Shown: piece by piece, positions 47,116 through 56,412 of the stretch
Numbering within the stretch: the stretch's first letter is position 1
Layout of the letters: each line of letters starts with the position of its first letter
Assembly: GCF_016219575.1 (NCBI RefSeq)
Contig: NZ_JACRMG010000013.1
Location: forward strand, 124,001-188,000
Length of the DNA: 64,000 bases
Direction of reading: 5' to 3'
Source: Bradyrhizobium sp.
Lineage (GTDB): Bacteria; Pseudomonadota; Alphaproteobacteria; Rhizobiales; Xanthobacteraceae
Translations under genes and position numbers: made by a program
The notes under the pieces: generated by a model
Databases searched by the model: none
What the model saw: only the letters and a program-made list of their open reading frames with translations
What the model was told of the DNA's origin: nothing

Positions 47116-48894
47116 ATGGATGCGCGCTCGCCGCAGCAATCGCGGGACGAAACGGCCGCCACCCGCCGCGGCGCCGACCACATCGCGCCTGACGCTGCGG
47201 GGCAGAATTTCTACGCCATCGACCGCGGCCTGCGCGATTTGCTGCCGCTTTATCTCCCGCCGGACGATTTCTCCCGTCTCGAACCGCATTTCGACCGGCT
47301 CGGAGGGCTCGCCGGCGGCCGGCTGGATGAACTGGCGCGGATCGCCGACCAGAACCAGCCGGTGCTGCATCCGCGCGACCGCTTCGGCCGCGACGAGGAC
47401 TGGATCGACTATCACGCCTCCTACCGCGAGATGGAGCGCATTGCGTTCGGCGATTTCCAGTTTCACGCCATGACCCATTGCGGCGGCGCGCTCGGCATCG
47501 ACCGCCCGCTGCCGGCGGTCGCGAAATACGCGCTGCAATATCTGTTCGTGCAGGCGGAGTTCGGCCTGATGTGCCCGATCAGCGTCACCGACACGTCGAT
47601 CCACCTCATCCGCAAGTTCGGCGATACCGCGTTGAAGGACTACCTGCTGCCGAAAATGCTGTCGTCCGATCCGGCGGTGCAGTGGAAGGGCACGCAGTTC
47701 ATGACCGAGCGCGCCGGCGGCTCCGATGTCGGCACGATCGAGACCGTAGCGCGCTTCGAGAACGGCGGATGGCGGCTCCATGGCGACAAGTGGTTCTGCT
47801 CGCATGCCGACGCCGACGTCGCACTGCTGCTGGCGCGCCCCGAGGGCGCGCCAGCAGGCACAAAAGGCCTTGCGCTGTTCGCCATGCCGCGGCGGCTGGA
47901 GGACGGCAGCCGCAACGCCTACCGGATCGTGCGGCTGAAGGACAAGCTAGGCACCCGCTCGATGGCATCGGGCGAAATCCTGCTGCAAGGCGCATTCGCC
48001 TGGCTGGTCGGCCAGGCCGACCAGGGCCTCAAGCAGATGATGGAGCAGGTCAACCTGTCGCGGCTGTCGCATGGCGTGCGCGCGGCCTCGATGATGCGCC
48101 GCTGCATCAACGAGGCAATGGCCTGCGCGCGCTCGCGGGAAGCGTTCGGGCGGACCATCGTCGACTATCCCCTGCTGCGCCGCCAGTTGATGAAGATCGC
48201 CCTTCCTGCCGAGCAGGCGCTGTCGATGTTCCTGTTTGCCGCAAACGCAATGGACCGCGCCAATGCCGGCGACAAGGACGCAGAAAGCATTTTGCGCATC
48301 CTGACGCCGCTTTTGAAATTCCGCGCCTGCCGCGACAACATTCCGGTGGCGACCGGCGCGATGGAGGTGCGCGGCGGCAACGGCTACATCGAGGAATGGG
48401 TCAATGCGCGGCTGGTGCGCGACGCCCATATCGGCGTGCTCTGGGAAGGCACCAGCAACATCAACGCGCTCGACATCGTCACCCGGGCGGTCGGCAAGAG
48501 CCGCGCGCATCTGCCGCTCGCGGCGGCGCTGATGCGGCTGCTGGACGAGGCGACCGCCATCCCTGCGGCCTTCCGCGACCGGTTGCGGCAAGCGCTCGAC
48601 CGCGCGATGCGTCTCGCCGGACGCGTTGCCGCCGAGGACGCGCTGGAAGATCAGGCGCGCAAGGCGGCGAGCGCGCTGTATCATGTCGCGAGCGCCATAT
48701 TGATGACGTGGGAAACCTCACAGCCGGGCATCGATGCAAGGCGGGCGCTTTATGCACGGCTGGTGCTGGAGCATCGGCTGGGCGCGAAGGATCCCCTGGC
48801 GCCGGATGAAGCGGCGTGGGAGCGCGAGGCCGCGGAATTGCTGCTGTCGGGGCGGAGCGTTCTGCTGCCGGAAGTTGCCGAGCTGTTGGCCTAG
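47116..48894 (+). CDS. AidB-like acyl-CoA dehydrogenase
   Basis: A 592-residue flavoprotein of the acyl-CoA dehydrogenase superfamily, longer than classical members because of N- and C-terminal extensions. The core resembles AidB/IBR3: CPISVTDTSIHLI, WKGTQFMTERAGGSDVGT, GDKWFCSHADADVALLLARPE and late WEGTSNINALDIVTRAV. AidB of E. coli is induced by alkylation and binds DNA, but the C-terminal DNA-binding surface cannot be judged here, and the adjoining CoA ligase gene favours a metabolic role. Start ATG 47116 follows GCAGGGAGAACG. Confidence 0.85.
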   Translation: MDARSPQQSRDETAATRRGADHIAPDAAGQNFYAIDRGLRDLLPLYLPPDDFSRLEPHFDRLGGLAGGRLDELARIADQNQPVLHPRDRFGRDEDWIDYHASYREMERIAFGDFQFHAMTHCGGALGIDRPLPAVAKYALQYLFVQAEFGLMCPISVTDTSIHLIRKFGDTALKDYLLPKMLSSDPAVQWKGTQFMTERAGGSDVGTIETVARFENGGWRLHGDKWFCSHADADVALLLARPEGAPAGTKGLALFAMPRRLEDGSRNAYRIVRLKDKLGTRSMASGEILLQGAFAWLVGQADQGLKQMMEQVNLSRLSHGVRAASMMRRCINEAMACARSREAFGRTIVDYPLLRRQLMKIALPAEQALSMFLFAANAMDRANAGDKDAESILRILTPLLKFRACRDNIPVATGAMEVRGGNGYIEEWVNARLVRDAHIGVLWEGTSNINALDIVTRAVGKSRAHLPLAAALMRLLDEATAIPAAFRDRLRQALDRAMRLAGRVAAEDALEDQARKAASALYHVASAILMTWETSQPGIDARRALYARLVLEHRLGAKDPLAPDEAAWEREAAELLLSGRSVLLPEVAELLA

Positions 48895-49022
48895 GCCGGA
48901 GACCCGCCGCGTCTTGCGCTGAGCCGCTGGCATGACCGGGGCTGCCGGCCGATCTTCGGGCATGACGCCGCAAACTTCCTCCGCTAGTTTGGGCACAACA
49001 AAAGGTCCCCGGGAGGACGAGA

Positions 49023-50177
49023 GTGCACAAGGGCCGTGTCGTATTCGGCGCCATGGACGAGGTGGTGTTCGGCCGCCATGCCGCGGAAGCGATCGTCGAG
49101 CAACTGGACCGGCTGGGCGCCCGGCGCGCCTTCCTGATGGTGAGCGGAACGCTCAACCGCGAGACATCCGAGATCGGCAATATCCGGCAGGCGATGGGCG
49201 CGCGCTGGGCCGGCACTTTCGACAGGATGCCGGCGCATACGCCGCGCGCGGCGGTGATTGCCGCCGCCAACCAGGCGCGCGAGGCGAAGGCCGACCTGAT
49301 CGTGACCGTCGGCGGCGGGTCGATCACCGACGGTGCCAAGGCGGTGCAGCTTTGCCTCGCCAACGACGTCTCGACCGTCGAAGGCATCGACGGCATCCGG
49401 GTGCGCGGCGGCGAGGAGCCGCCGATCAGGGCCCCTGCCGTGCGGCAGATCAGCGTGCCGACGACGATCGCGGGCGGCGAGTTCAGCCACATCGCGGGGG
49501 TCACCGACGAGCGCACCCACGTCAAGCAGATGCTGCGGCACGGGCTGACGATCCCTCGCGCCACCATCCTCGATCCCTGGCTTTCCGTGCACACGCCGGA
49601 ATGGCTGTTCCTCTCCACCGGCATTCGCGCCGTCGACCATTGCGTGGAGGGCATCTGCGCGCGCGAGGCGCATCCCTGGGCGGACGCGCAGGCGATGAAG
49701 GGACTGGCGATGCTGACGCAGGGCTTGCGGCGCGTGAAGGCCGACGGCAACGACATCGAGGCGCGGCTGGACTGCCAGATCGGCACCTGGCTCTCGATGG
49801 CGCCGCTGTCGGGCGGCGTGCCGATGGGAGCGAGCCACGGCATCGGCTATGTGCTCGGCGGCGGATACAACGTGCCGCACGGCTACACTTCCTGCGTGAT
49901 GCTGCCCGCCGTGATGCGCTGGAACAAATCCGCCAATGCGGAACGGCAGGCGCTGGTCGCCGAGGCGATGGGACAATCCGGCAAAGACGCCGGCGACGTG
50001 CTCGACGCCTTCATCCGCGGGCTTGGCATGCCGCGCAGCCTGCAGGACGTCCGCGTCGGCCCCGAACATTTCGATGCGATCGCCGAGCAGGCGATGCGCA
50101 CGCCCTGGGTGCCGCGCAACCCGCGCAAGATCGACGGGCCGGCGCAGGTGCGCGAAATCCTTCTGATGGCCGCATAG
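49023..50177 (+). CDS. Iron-type alcohol dehydrogenase, maleylacetate-reductase-like
   Basis: A 384-residue group III (iron-containing) dehydrogenase beginning with GTG; GGGAGGACGA precedes it. The nucleotide loop VTVGGGSITDGAKAV and the metal histidines His206 (AVDHCVEG), His272 (SHGIGY) and His286 (VPHGYTS) are present. The Asp that normally sits four residues ahead of the first His is replaced by Arg202; maleylacetate reductases also deviate there. It probably reduces a keto or aldehyde group of an aromatic-ring-cleavage or related product, substrate uncertain. Same strand as AidB-like and CoA-ligase genes. Confidence 0.82.
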   Translation: MHKGRVVFGAMDEVVFGRHAAEAIVEQLDRLGARRAFLMVSGTLNRETSEIGNIRQAMGARWAGTFDRMPAHTPRAAVIAAANQAREAKADLIVTVGGGSITDGAKAVQLCLANDVSTVEGIDGIRVRGGEEPPIRAPAVRQISVPTTIAGGEFSHIAGVTDERTHVKQMLRHGLTIPRATILDPWLSVHTPEWLFLSTGIRAVDHCVEGICAREAHPWADAQAMKGLAMLTQGLRRVKADGNDIEARLDCQIGTWLSMAPLSGGVPMGASHGIGYVLGGGYNVPHGYTSCVMLPAVMRWNKSANAERQALVAEAMGQSGKDAGDVLDAFIRGLGMPRSLQDVRVGPEHFDAIAEQAMRTPWVPRNPRKIDGPAQVREILLMAA

Positions 50178-50178
50178 G

Positions 50179-50223
50179 GCATGATCCGGAAACGTGGAAA
50201 CCGGTTTTTCGATCAGATCATGC
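50179..50223. repeat. 45-bp palindromic repeat, copy 1
   Basis: GCATGATCCGGAAACGTGGA at the left and a terminal GATCATGC pair as an inverted repeat; the inner ACCGGT part pairs with TCCGG. Nearly the same sequence occurs at 55455-55499. It lies between the dehydrogenase stop and the CoA-ligase ribosome site. Confidence 0.85.
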
Positions 50224-50248
50224 TCCAATAGGAGAAACTGGAGAGACA

Positions 50249-51799
50249 ATGTACACCGGCAAGCATGTTCACCTGCGCCCGCTGCAACCGGCTTTCATCA
50301 TGGCGTCCACCGGCGAAGCCGTGACCTATCGCGAGCTGGAAGCGCGCTCCAATCGCCTGGCGCATCTGTTTCGCAAGCATGGCCTGAAGCGGCTGGACCA
50401 CTACTCCATCTTCATGGAGAACAACAACCGCTACCTCGAAGCCTGCGGCGCCGGCGAGCGCTCCGGCCTCTACTACACCTGCGTGAACTCGTATCTGACC
50501 CCGGGCGAGCTCGCCTACATCCTGACCAACAGCGAATCGCGGATACTGATCACATCGAAGGCGAAACTCGATGTGGCGCGCGAAGCGATCAAGGAATGTC
50601 CCAGGGTCGAGCTCTGCATCGTCGCCGATGGCGAGGGCGAGAGCGAGCGCATCGTCGGCCTGCAAGCGGCAACGACGGGATTGCCGAAGACGCCGATCGC
50701 GGACGAATATCTCGGCACGGCGATGCTCTATTCATCCGGCACCACCGGCCGGCCGAAAGGCATCCTGCGGCCGCTGCCGGAGCAGCCGGCGTCGCAGCAG
50801 TTGCCGCTGTTCGATTTCCTGGTGAAGATCTGGCAGTACCGCGAAGGCATGGTCTATCTGTCGCCGGCCCCGCTCTATCATTCGGCGCCGCAGGCCGCGG
50901 TCAACCTCACCATCAAGATGGGCGGCACGGCCATCATCATGGAGAGCTTCGATCCGGAGCGCTATCTGCAGCTGGTGGAGCAATGGGGTATCACCCACAC
51001 CCAGCTGGTGCCCACCATGTTCTCGCGCATGCTGAAGCTGCCGGAAGAGGTACGCAAGCGCTATGACCTCTCCTCGCTCGAGGTCGCGATCCACGCGGCA
51101 GCGCCCTGCCCCGCCGCCGTGAAGGACGACATGATCAAATGGTGGGGCCCGATCATCCACGAATATTACGGCGCCACCGAGGGCCTCGGATTTACCGCCT
51201 GCAACAGCGAGGAATGGCTGGCGCATCGCGGCACCGTCGGCCGCGTGCTGCTCGGCGACCTGCATATCCTGGACGAGAACATGCAGCCGTGCCCGAAGGG
51301 CACGCCCGGCACGGTGTGGTTCAAGACAGCGACGCCGTTCGAATATTTCAACGATCCCGCCAAGACCAAGGAAGCGCGCTCGGCCGACGAGAGCATGAGC
51401 ACGGTCGGCGACGTCGGTTACGTCGACGACGACAACTTCCTCTATCTCACCGATCGCGCAACCTTCATGATCATCTCCGGCGGCGTGAACATCTATCCGC
51501 AGGAATGCGAGAACCTGCTGATCACGCACCCGAAGATCGCCGATGCCGCCGTGTTCGGCGTGCCCAATGCCGATCTGGGAGAAGAAGTGAAGGCGGTGGT
51601 GCAGCCGATGCCGGGTGTCACGCCTTGCGAGCAATTGGCGCAGGAGCTGATCGCCTTCTGCAGCCAGTCGCTGTCGCGCCAGAAGGTGCCGCGCTCGATC
51701 GATTTCGAGGCCGAGCTGCCGCGGCTGCCGACCGGCAAACTCTACAAGCGCCTGCTGCGCGACCGCTATTGGGGCAACAAGACCTCGCGGATCGTCTGA
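50249..51799 (+). CDS. Acyl-CoA synthetase (AMP-forming ligase)
   Basis: A 516-residue ANL-superfamily ligase that activates a carboxylate with ATP and CoA. P-loop-like A3 motif YSSGTTGRPKG at residues 161-171, A5-type YYGATEGLGFT, A7/A8 region YLTDRATFMIISGGVNIYPQ, and the catalytic Lys in LPTGKLYKRLLRD. GGAGA sequences before ATG 50249 fix the start; the open frame continues upstream through repeat 50179-50223 but that extension is not native. Specificity is unknown; it belongs functionally with the AidB-like dehydrogenase and the reductase-like gene. Confidence 0.92.
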   Translation: MYTGKHVHLRPLQPAFIMASTGEAVTYRELEARSNRLAHLFRKHGLKRLDHYSIFMENNNRYLEACGAGERSGLYYTCVNSYLTPGELAYILTNSESRILITSKAKLDVAREAIKECPRVELCIVADGEGESERIVGLQAATTGLPKTPIADEYLGTAMLYSSGTTGRPKGILRPLPEQPASQQLPLFDFLVKIWQYREGMVYLSPAPLYHSAPQAAVNLTIKMGGTAIIMESFDPERYLQLVEQWGITHTQLVPTMFSRMLKLPEEVRKRYDLSSLEVAIHAAAPCPAAVKDDMIKWWGPIIHEYYGATEGLGFTACNSEEWLAHRGTVGRVLLGDLHILDENMQPCPKGTPGTVWFKTATPFEYFNDPAKTKEARSADESMSTVGDVGYVDDDNFLYLTDRATFMIISGGVNIYPQECENLLITHPKIADAAVFGVPNADLGEEVKAVVQPMPGVTPCEQLAQELIAFCSQSLSRQKVPRSIDFEAELPRLPTGKLYKRLLRDRYWGNKTSRIV

Positions 51800-51884
51800 G
51801 GGCGGCGGACGCGGTGCCGGACTCGCGCTCGCGGGCGCGCGTGGATATAGTGGCACGGCGTCCAGCTTCGCCGGGAGGCACGCC

Positions 51885-52583
51885 GTGCCAACAGCCCAGC
51901 CGCTCGAACCGACGCCGCTGCCGGCAAGAAAGCTCGAATTCACGGCCGCAGAGATCGGCGCGCTCGCCCATCTCTATCGCGGCGAGGTCTATCGCAGCAC
52001 GGTGTGGCGCACGCGCCTCGACTCTTCGACCAACTGGGCGGTTGTCACGACCGGCATCGCGCTCTCGGCCACCTATGCCAGCGCCGAAGCTTCGCCGCTG
52101 CCGATGGTCCTGGTCGGACTTCTGGTCACCGTCTTCCTGGTGTTCGAAGCGCGGCGCTACCGCTATTTCAACGTCTGGCGCGCCCGCGCGCGGCTGCTGG
52201 AAACCGATTTCTACGCGCCCATGCTCAGGGGAGAGGACGTTGCGCCCAGCGCCAGCTGGACGGAACTTCTGGCCAACGACTATCGCCATCCGCGCTATCA
52301 CATCAGCTTTGCGCGCGCGATCGGCCGGCGGCTGCGCCGCACCTATGGCTGGATCTTCGCCATCCAGGCAATTGCCTATTACGGCAAGCTCGCGATCCAT
52401 CCCGGCCCCATGACGGCGCTCTCCGAAGTCTGGGAGCGGGCCTCGATCGGCCCGGTTCCCGGCACGCTCGTGGTGCTGGCCGGCGTGATCTTTCATTCGA
52501 GCTGGGTAGTCTTCGCCTACGCGACGTGGCGCGTCGAACAGGCGAACCGGCGCGATCGGAAGAGCCTGATCGCGATGGGCTGA
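51885..52583 (+). CDS. DUF2270 membrane protein
   Basis: A 232-residue integral membrane protein of the DUF2270 family (LAHLYRGEVYRSTVWRTRLD, then FEARRYRYFNVWRARARLLE), with four helices: two around residues 50-88 and two around 140-165 and 200-220. The function of the family is unknown. GTG start at 51885 with GGGAGG seven bases ahead. It lies between the CoA-ligase and the second peptide-type importer. Confidence 0.8.
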   Translation: MPTAQPLEPTPLPARKLEFTAAEIGALAHLYRGEVYRSTVWRTRLDSSTNWAVVTTGIALSATYASAEASPLPMVLVGLLVTVFLVFEARRYRYFNVWRARARLLETDFYAPMLRGEDVAPSASWTELLANDYRHPRYHISFARAIGRRLRRTYGWIFAIQAIAYYGKLAIHPGPMTALSEVWERASIGPVPGTLVVLAGVIFHSSWVVFAYATWRVEQANRRDRKSLIAMG

Positions 52584-52779
52584 CCTGCAGGGGTCGCAAC
52601 GGCTTGCGACATTGTGAGATACCCCGGTTCCGGCGCAGAATTCCCGGCAGTGGAATGTTGCGCCGCATTAGGCGGAAGTAGCAAGAACGACAGCGACTTG
52701 GCCGGTTGCCCGCCCCTGCCGTCATGCTATCGTCGCGGGCAAGTCGGCGACAACAGACCGAATATCGAGGGAGAGACAC

Positions 52780-54375
52780 ATGCGAAGCGTGCACGCGCTG
52801 GGCGTTGCGGCATTGGTAATGCTGGCGCTGCCGGATCCCACATTCGCCGGCGAACCGAAATCGGGCGGCATCCTGCGCGTCTATCACCGCGACAGCCCGG
52901 GCAGCGCGTCGATCCACGAAGGCGCGACCTATTCGATCAACATCCCCTTTATGCCGGTGTTCAACAACCTCGTGATGTTCGATCAGCACAAGGCGCAAAA
53001 CAGCCAGGACACCATCGTCCCCGATCTCGCGGAGAGCTGGGCCTGGAGCGCCGACAAGAAGATCCTGACCTTCAAGCTGCGCAACGACGTCAAATGGCAC
53101 GATGGCAAGCCGTTCACCTCGGCGGACGTCAAATGCACCTTCGACATGCTGATGGGCAAGTCGCAGCAGAAGTTCCGGCAGAACCCGCGCAAATCCTGGT
53201 ACGACCAGGTCAACGAGGTCACGACCAACGGCGACTATGAGGCATCCTTCAATCTGAAGCGGCCGCAGCCGGCGCTGCTGTCGCTGCTCGCCTCCGGCTA
53301 TACGCCGGTCTATCCCTGCCACGTGTCGCCCGCCGACATGCGCACCAAGCCGATCGGCACCGGGCCGTTCAAATTCGTCGAGTTCAAGGCCAACGAGTCG
53401 ATCAAGATCGCCAAGAACCCCGATTACTGGAAGAAGGGGCTGCCCTATCTCGACGGCATCGAGTACACCATCATCACGAACCGCTCGACCGCGATCCTCG
53501 GCTTCGTCTCCGGCAAGTTCGACATGACATTCCCGACGGAAGTGTCGATCCCGCTCCTGAAGGACGTCAAGTCGCAGGCGCCGAATGCCGTTTGTGTGGT
53601 CGAGCCGGTCAACGTCTCCACCAACATCATCGTCAATTCATCCAATCCGCCGTTCGACAATCTCGACATCCGCCGCGCGCTGGCGCTGGCGCTCGACCGC
53701 AAGGCGTTCATCCAGATCCAGTTCGAAGGCCAGGCCGACATCGGCGGCACCATGCTGCCGGCGCCCGCCGGATTGTGGGCGATGCCCAAGGAGATGCTGG
53801 AGCAGATTCCAGGCTACGGTCCGGACGTGGAGAAGAACCGCGATGAAGCGCGCAAGCTGATGCAGAAGGCGGGTTATGGCCCGGACAAGCGCCTCGCCAT
53901 CAAGATCGCCACGCGCAACATCCCGATCTATCGCGACCCCGCCATCATCCTGATCGACCAGATCAAGAGCATCTTTATCGACGCCGAGCTCGACGTGGTC
54001 GACACCGCGCAATGGTTCCCGAAAGTAGCGCGCAAGGACTATTCGCTCGGTCTCAATCTGACCGGCAATGCCGTCGACGATCCCGACCAGTCCTTCTACG
54101 AGAACTATTCCTGCGGTTCGGAGCGCAACTATACCGGCTACTGCAACAAGGAAATCGAGAAGCTGTTCGACCAGCAGTCGATGGAATTCGACGTCGCCAA
54201 GCGCAAGAAGATCGTGTGGGAGATCGACAAGAAACTGCAGGAAGACGTCGCGCGCCCGATCATTTTCCACAGCCGCACCGGCAGCTGCTGGCAGCCCTAT
54301 GTCAAGAACATCACGATCATGTCCAACAGCTCCTACAACGGCTATCGCTACGAAGACATCTGGATGGACAAGTAA
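52780..54375 (+). CDS. Peptide-type (family 5) binding protein of second importer
   Basis: A 531-residue periplasmic receptor with signal peptide (residues 1-24, ending PTFAG) and SBP_bac_5 marks SWAWSADKKILTFKLRNDVKW, VKCTFDMLMG and GTGPFKFVEFKANESIKIAKN, given in short form. GAGGGAGAGACAC before ATG 52780 is a good ribosome site. It is not closely related to the tandem pair at 40-43 kb. It heads an operon with two permeases and two ATPases; the gap of 131 bases before the DppB-like gene includes no other gene. Confidence 0.9.
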   Translation: MRSVHALGVAALVMLALPDPTFAGEPKSGGILRVYHRDSPGSASIHEGATYSINIPFMPVFNNLVMFDQHKAQNSQDTIVPDLAESWAWSADKKILTFKLRNDVKWHDGKPFTSADVKCTFDMLMGKSQQKFRQNPRKSWYDQVNEVTTNGDYEASFNLKRPQPALLSLLASGYTPVYPCHVSPADMRTKPIGTGPFKFVEFKANESIKIAKNPDYWKKGLPYLDGIEYTIITNRSTAILGFVSGKFDMTFPTEVSIPLLKDVKSQAPNAVCVVEPVNVSTNIIVNSSNPPFDNLDIRRALALALDRKAFIQIQFEGQADIGGTMLPAPAGLWAMPKEMLEQIPGYGPDVEKNRDEARKLMQKAGYGPDKRLAIKIATRNIPIYRDPAIILIDQIKSIFIDAELDVVDTAQWFPKVARKDYSLGLNLTGNAVDDPDQSFYENYSCGSERNYTGYCNKEIEKLFDQQSMEFDVAKRKKIVWEIDKKLQEDVARPIIFHSRTGSCWQPYVKNITIMSNSSYNGYRYEDIWMDK

Positions 54376-54506
54376 GGCGCGTTGCGGGTAGCGTGGCGGC
54401 GATCCGGCGCATGACAGGCGCAAGCCGGTGTTGGGGAAAGTCATGCGCAAGAAAAGCGGGACGGGCGGGATGACTGAAGTCATCGCGCCCTAGAGGGAGA
54501 AGCCGG

Positions 54507-55454
54507 GTGTTTGCTTACATCGTGCGACGCCTCGCTTTGATGCTCGTGACCCTGTTCGGGATCTCGGTCATCATCTTCGTGCTGCTGCGCGTGGTGCCCG
54601 GCAATATAGTCGACATCCTGTTCGACGCGGCTGGCTTCGTCGATCCGGCCGACAAGGCCAATCTCGAGAAGGAGCTCGGTCTCAGCCAGCCGATCGTGGT
54701 GCAGTATTTCAACTGGATCAGCGGGCTGCTTCGCGGCGATCTCGGCTACTCCTACGTCTCTGAGAAGCCGGCGCTGCAGGAGATCCTGCCGCGCATCCCG
54801 ATCACCGCGAAGCTTGCTGGCCTCGCGCTGCTGTTCTCCGCTTCCATCGGCATTCCGCTCGGCGTCATCAGCGCCGTGCATCAGGGCACGAGACTCGACT
54901 ACACGCTGCGCGTGATCAGCCTGAGCGGCCTGTCGTTGCCCTCGTTCTGGCTCGGCCTGCTGATCCTGATGGCGTCGGTCTCGCTGTTCGGCATGATGCC
55001 GATTTTCAACCCCAACCCGAAAACCTGGACCGAGGCGTTCGCCATCTATGCCGTGCCGGCCATGGCGGTCGGCTTCCGCAGCGCCGCGCTCACCATGCGC
55101 ATCACGCGCTCCTCGATGCTGGAGATCCTGCGCCAGGACTATATCCGCACCGCGCGCGCCAAGGGCGCCTCGGAGGCTTCCGTCAACTACCATCACGCGC
55201 TGAAGAACGCCGTGCTGCCCGTGATAACCGTGATCGGCATCGAGGCCGCATTCCTGATCGGCGGCCTGATCGTAACGGAAACCGTGTTCAACATTCCCGG
55301 CATCGCGCGCTTCCTGGTCGAGGCGTTGCGTTGGCGCGATTATCCGATCGTGCAGAACCTCGTGATGTTCATCGCCTGCGTGGTCGTGTTCACGAATTTC
55401 GTCGTCGATCTGCTCTACGCGGCAATCGACCCGCGCATTCGGTTTGGAGACTGA
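54507..55454 (+). CDS. Peptide-type ABC permease, DppB-like (second importer)
   Basis: A 315-residue permease starting at GTG 54507 (AGGGAGAAG ribosome site), with VFAYIVRRLALMLVTLFGIS in helix 1 and EAA-loop QDYIRTARAKGASEASVNYH. Six helices are predicted. Its stop abuts the 45-bp palindrome 55455-55499, which separates it from the DppC-like gene. Confidence 0.9.
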   Translation: MFAYIVRRLALMLVTLFGISVIIFVLLRVVPGNIVDILFDAAGFVDPADKANLEKELGLSQPIVVQYFNWISGLLRGDLGYSYVSEKPALQEILPRIPITAKLAGLALLFSASIGIPLGVISAVHQGTRLDYTLRVISLSGLSLPSFWLGLLILMASVSLFGMMPIFNPNPKTWTEAFAIYAVPAMAVGFRSAALTMRITRSSMLEILRQDYIRTARAKGASEASVNYHHALKNAVLPVITVIGIEAAFLIGGLIVTETVFNIPGIARFLVEALRWRDYPIVQNLVMFIACVVVFTNFVVDLLYAAIDPRIRFGD

Positions 55455-55499
55455 GCATGATCCGGAAAAGTGGGAACCGGTTTTCCGACAAGATCATGC
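55455..55499. repeat. 45-bp palindromic repeat, copy 2
   Basis: GCATGATCCGGAAAAGTGGG at the left and GATCATGC at the right, same architecture as 50179-50223 with four or five differences. It sits inside an operon between two permease genes, so it is transcribed and could form a stem in the mRNA. Confidence 0.85.
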
Positions 55500-55518
55500 T
55501 CCAAACAAAGAGAACGTA

Positions 55519-56412
55519 GTGGCCGTCGTCAACTACGATAGCGAGCTGAGACGCGCGGGCGCCCATGCCACCCATGGCTGGCGGCGGCTGGCCTTCCTGG
55601 CGCAGCGCTATGTGCTCGGCACCTTCGGCCTCATCATCATGGTGCTGTTCGTGTGGACGGCGCTGTCGGCCGACCTCATCTCGCGCTACGACCCGCTGAC
55701 GGTGGATTCCGCGCATCGCCTCGCGCCTCCCAGCTGGGCGCATTGGCTGGGCACGGATTCCTTCGGCCGCGACGTCTGGAGCCGCATTGTCCACGGCGCG
55801 CGCATTTCGCTGGCGGTCGGCATCGGCTCGACCGCGCTCGGCGCCACCCTCGGCGTCATCGTCGGGCTGATCTCCGGCTACCTGTCCGGCTGGGTCGACC
55901 TCGTGTTCCAACGCGTCACCGACATCCTGCAATCGCTGCCGCTGCTGGTGCTGGCGCTGGTGATGACGGCGGCGCTCGGCCCGTCCCTGCACAACGTGAT
56001 CATCGCCATCGCCATTCCGCTAATCCCGACGGTATCGCGCGTCATTCGCGCCAACACGCTGGCGCTGCGCGAGCAGCCGTTCGTGGAGGCCGCCAAATCG
56101 ATCGGCATGAGCGAGACGCGGATCGCCATCCGCCATGTGCTGCCCAACACGCTGGCGCCGCTGATCGTGCTCGCCACCGCGCAGCTCGGCTCCACGATCC
56201 TCACGGAGGCCTCCCTCTCCTTCCTCGGCCTCGGCATCCCCGAGCCCTATCCCTCCTGGGGACGCATGCTGTCGGAATCCGCGGCCGAATATGTCCGCAC
56301 CGCACCGTGGCTGGTGATCTTCCCGGGCGTGGCGATCAGCCTTGCGGTGTTCGGCACCAATCTGTTCGGCGACGCGCTCCGCGACATCCTCGACCCGAGG
56401 CAGCGCGGCTGA
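55519..56412 (+). CDS. Peptide-type ABC permease, DppC-like (second importer)
   Basis: A 297-residue permease with motif [19 protein letters not shown] and EAA-loop [23 protein letters not shown] at 55519 is the chosen start because the frame upstream runs through palindrome 55455-55499; the ribosome site is weak (AAAGAGAAC). Stop overlaps the next ATPase start. Confidence 0.88.
   Translation: MAVVNYDSELRRAGAHATHGWRRLAFLAQRYVLGTFGLIIMVLFVWTALSADLISRYDPLTVDSAHRLAPPSWAHWLGTDSFGRDVWSRIVHGARISLAVGIGSTALGATLGVIVGLISGYLSGWVDLVFQRVTDILQSLPLLVLALVMTAALGPSLHNVIIAIAIPLIPTVSRVIRANTLALREQPFVEAAKSIGMSETRIAIRHVLPNTLAPLIVLATAQLGSTILTEASLSFLGLGIPEPYPSWGRMLSESAAEYVRTAPWLVIFPGVAISLAVFGTNLFGDALRDILDPRQRG

Noticed and set aside
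54411..54473. A 20-codon frame between the second binding protein and its permease
   Set aside because: Too short with no ribosome site; more likely untranslated spacer.
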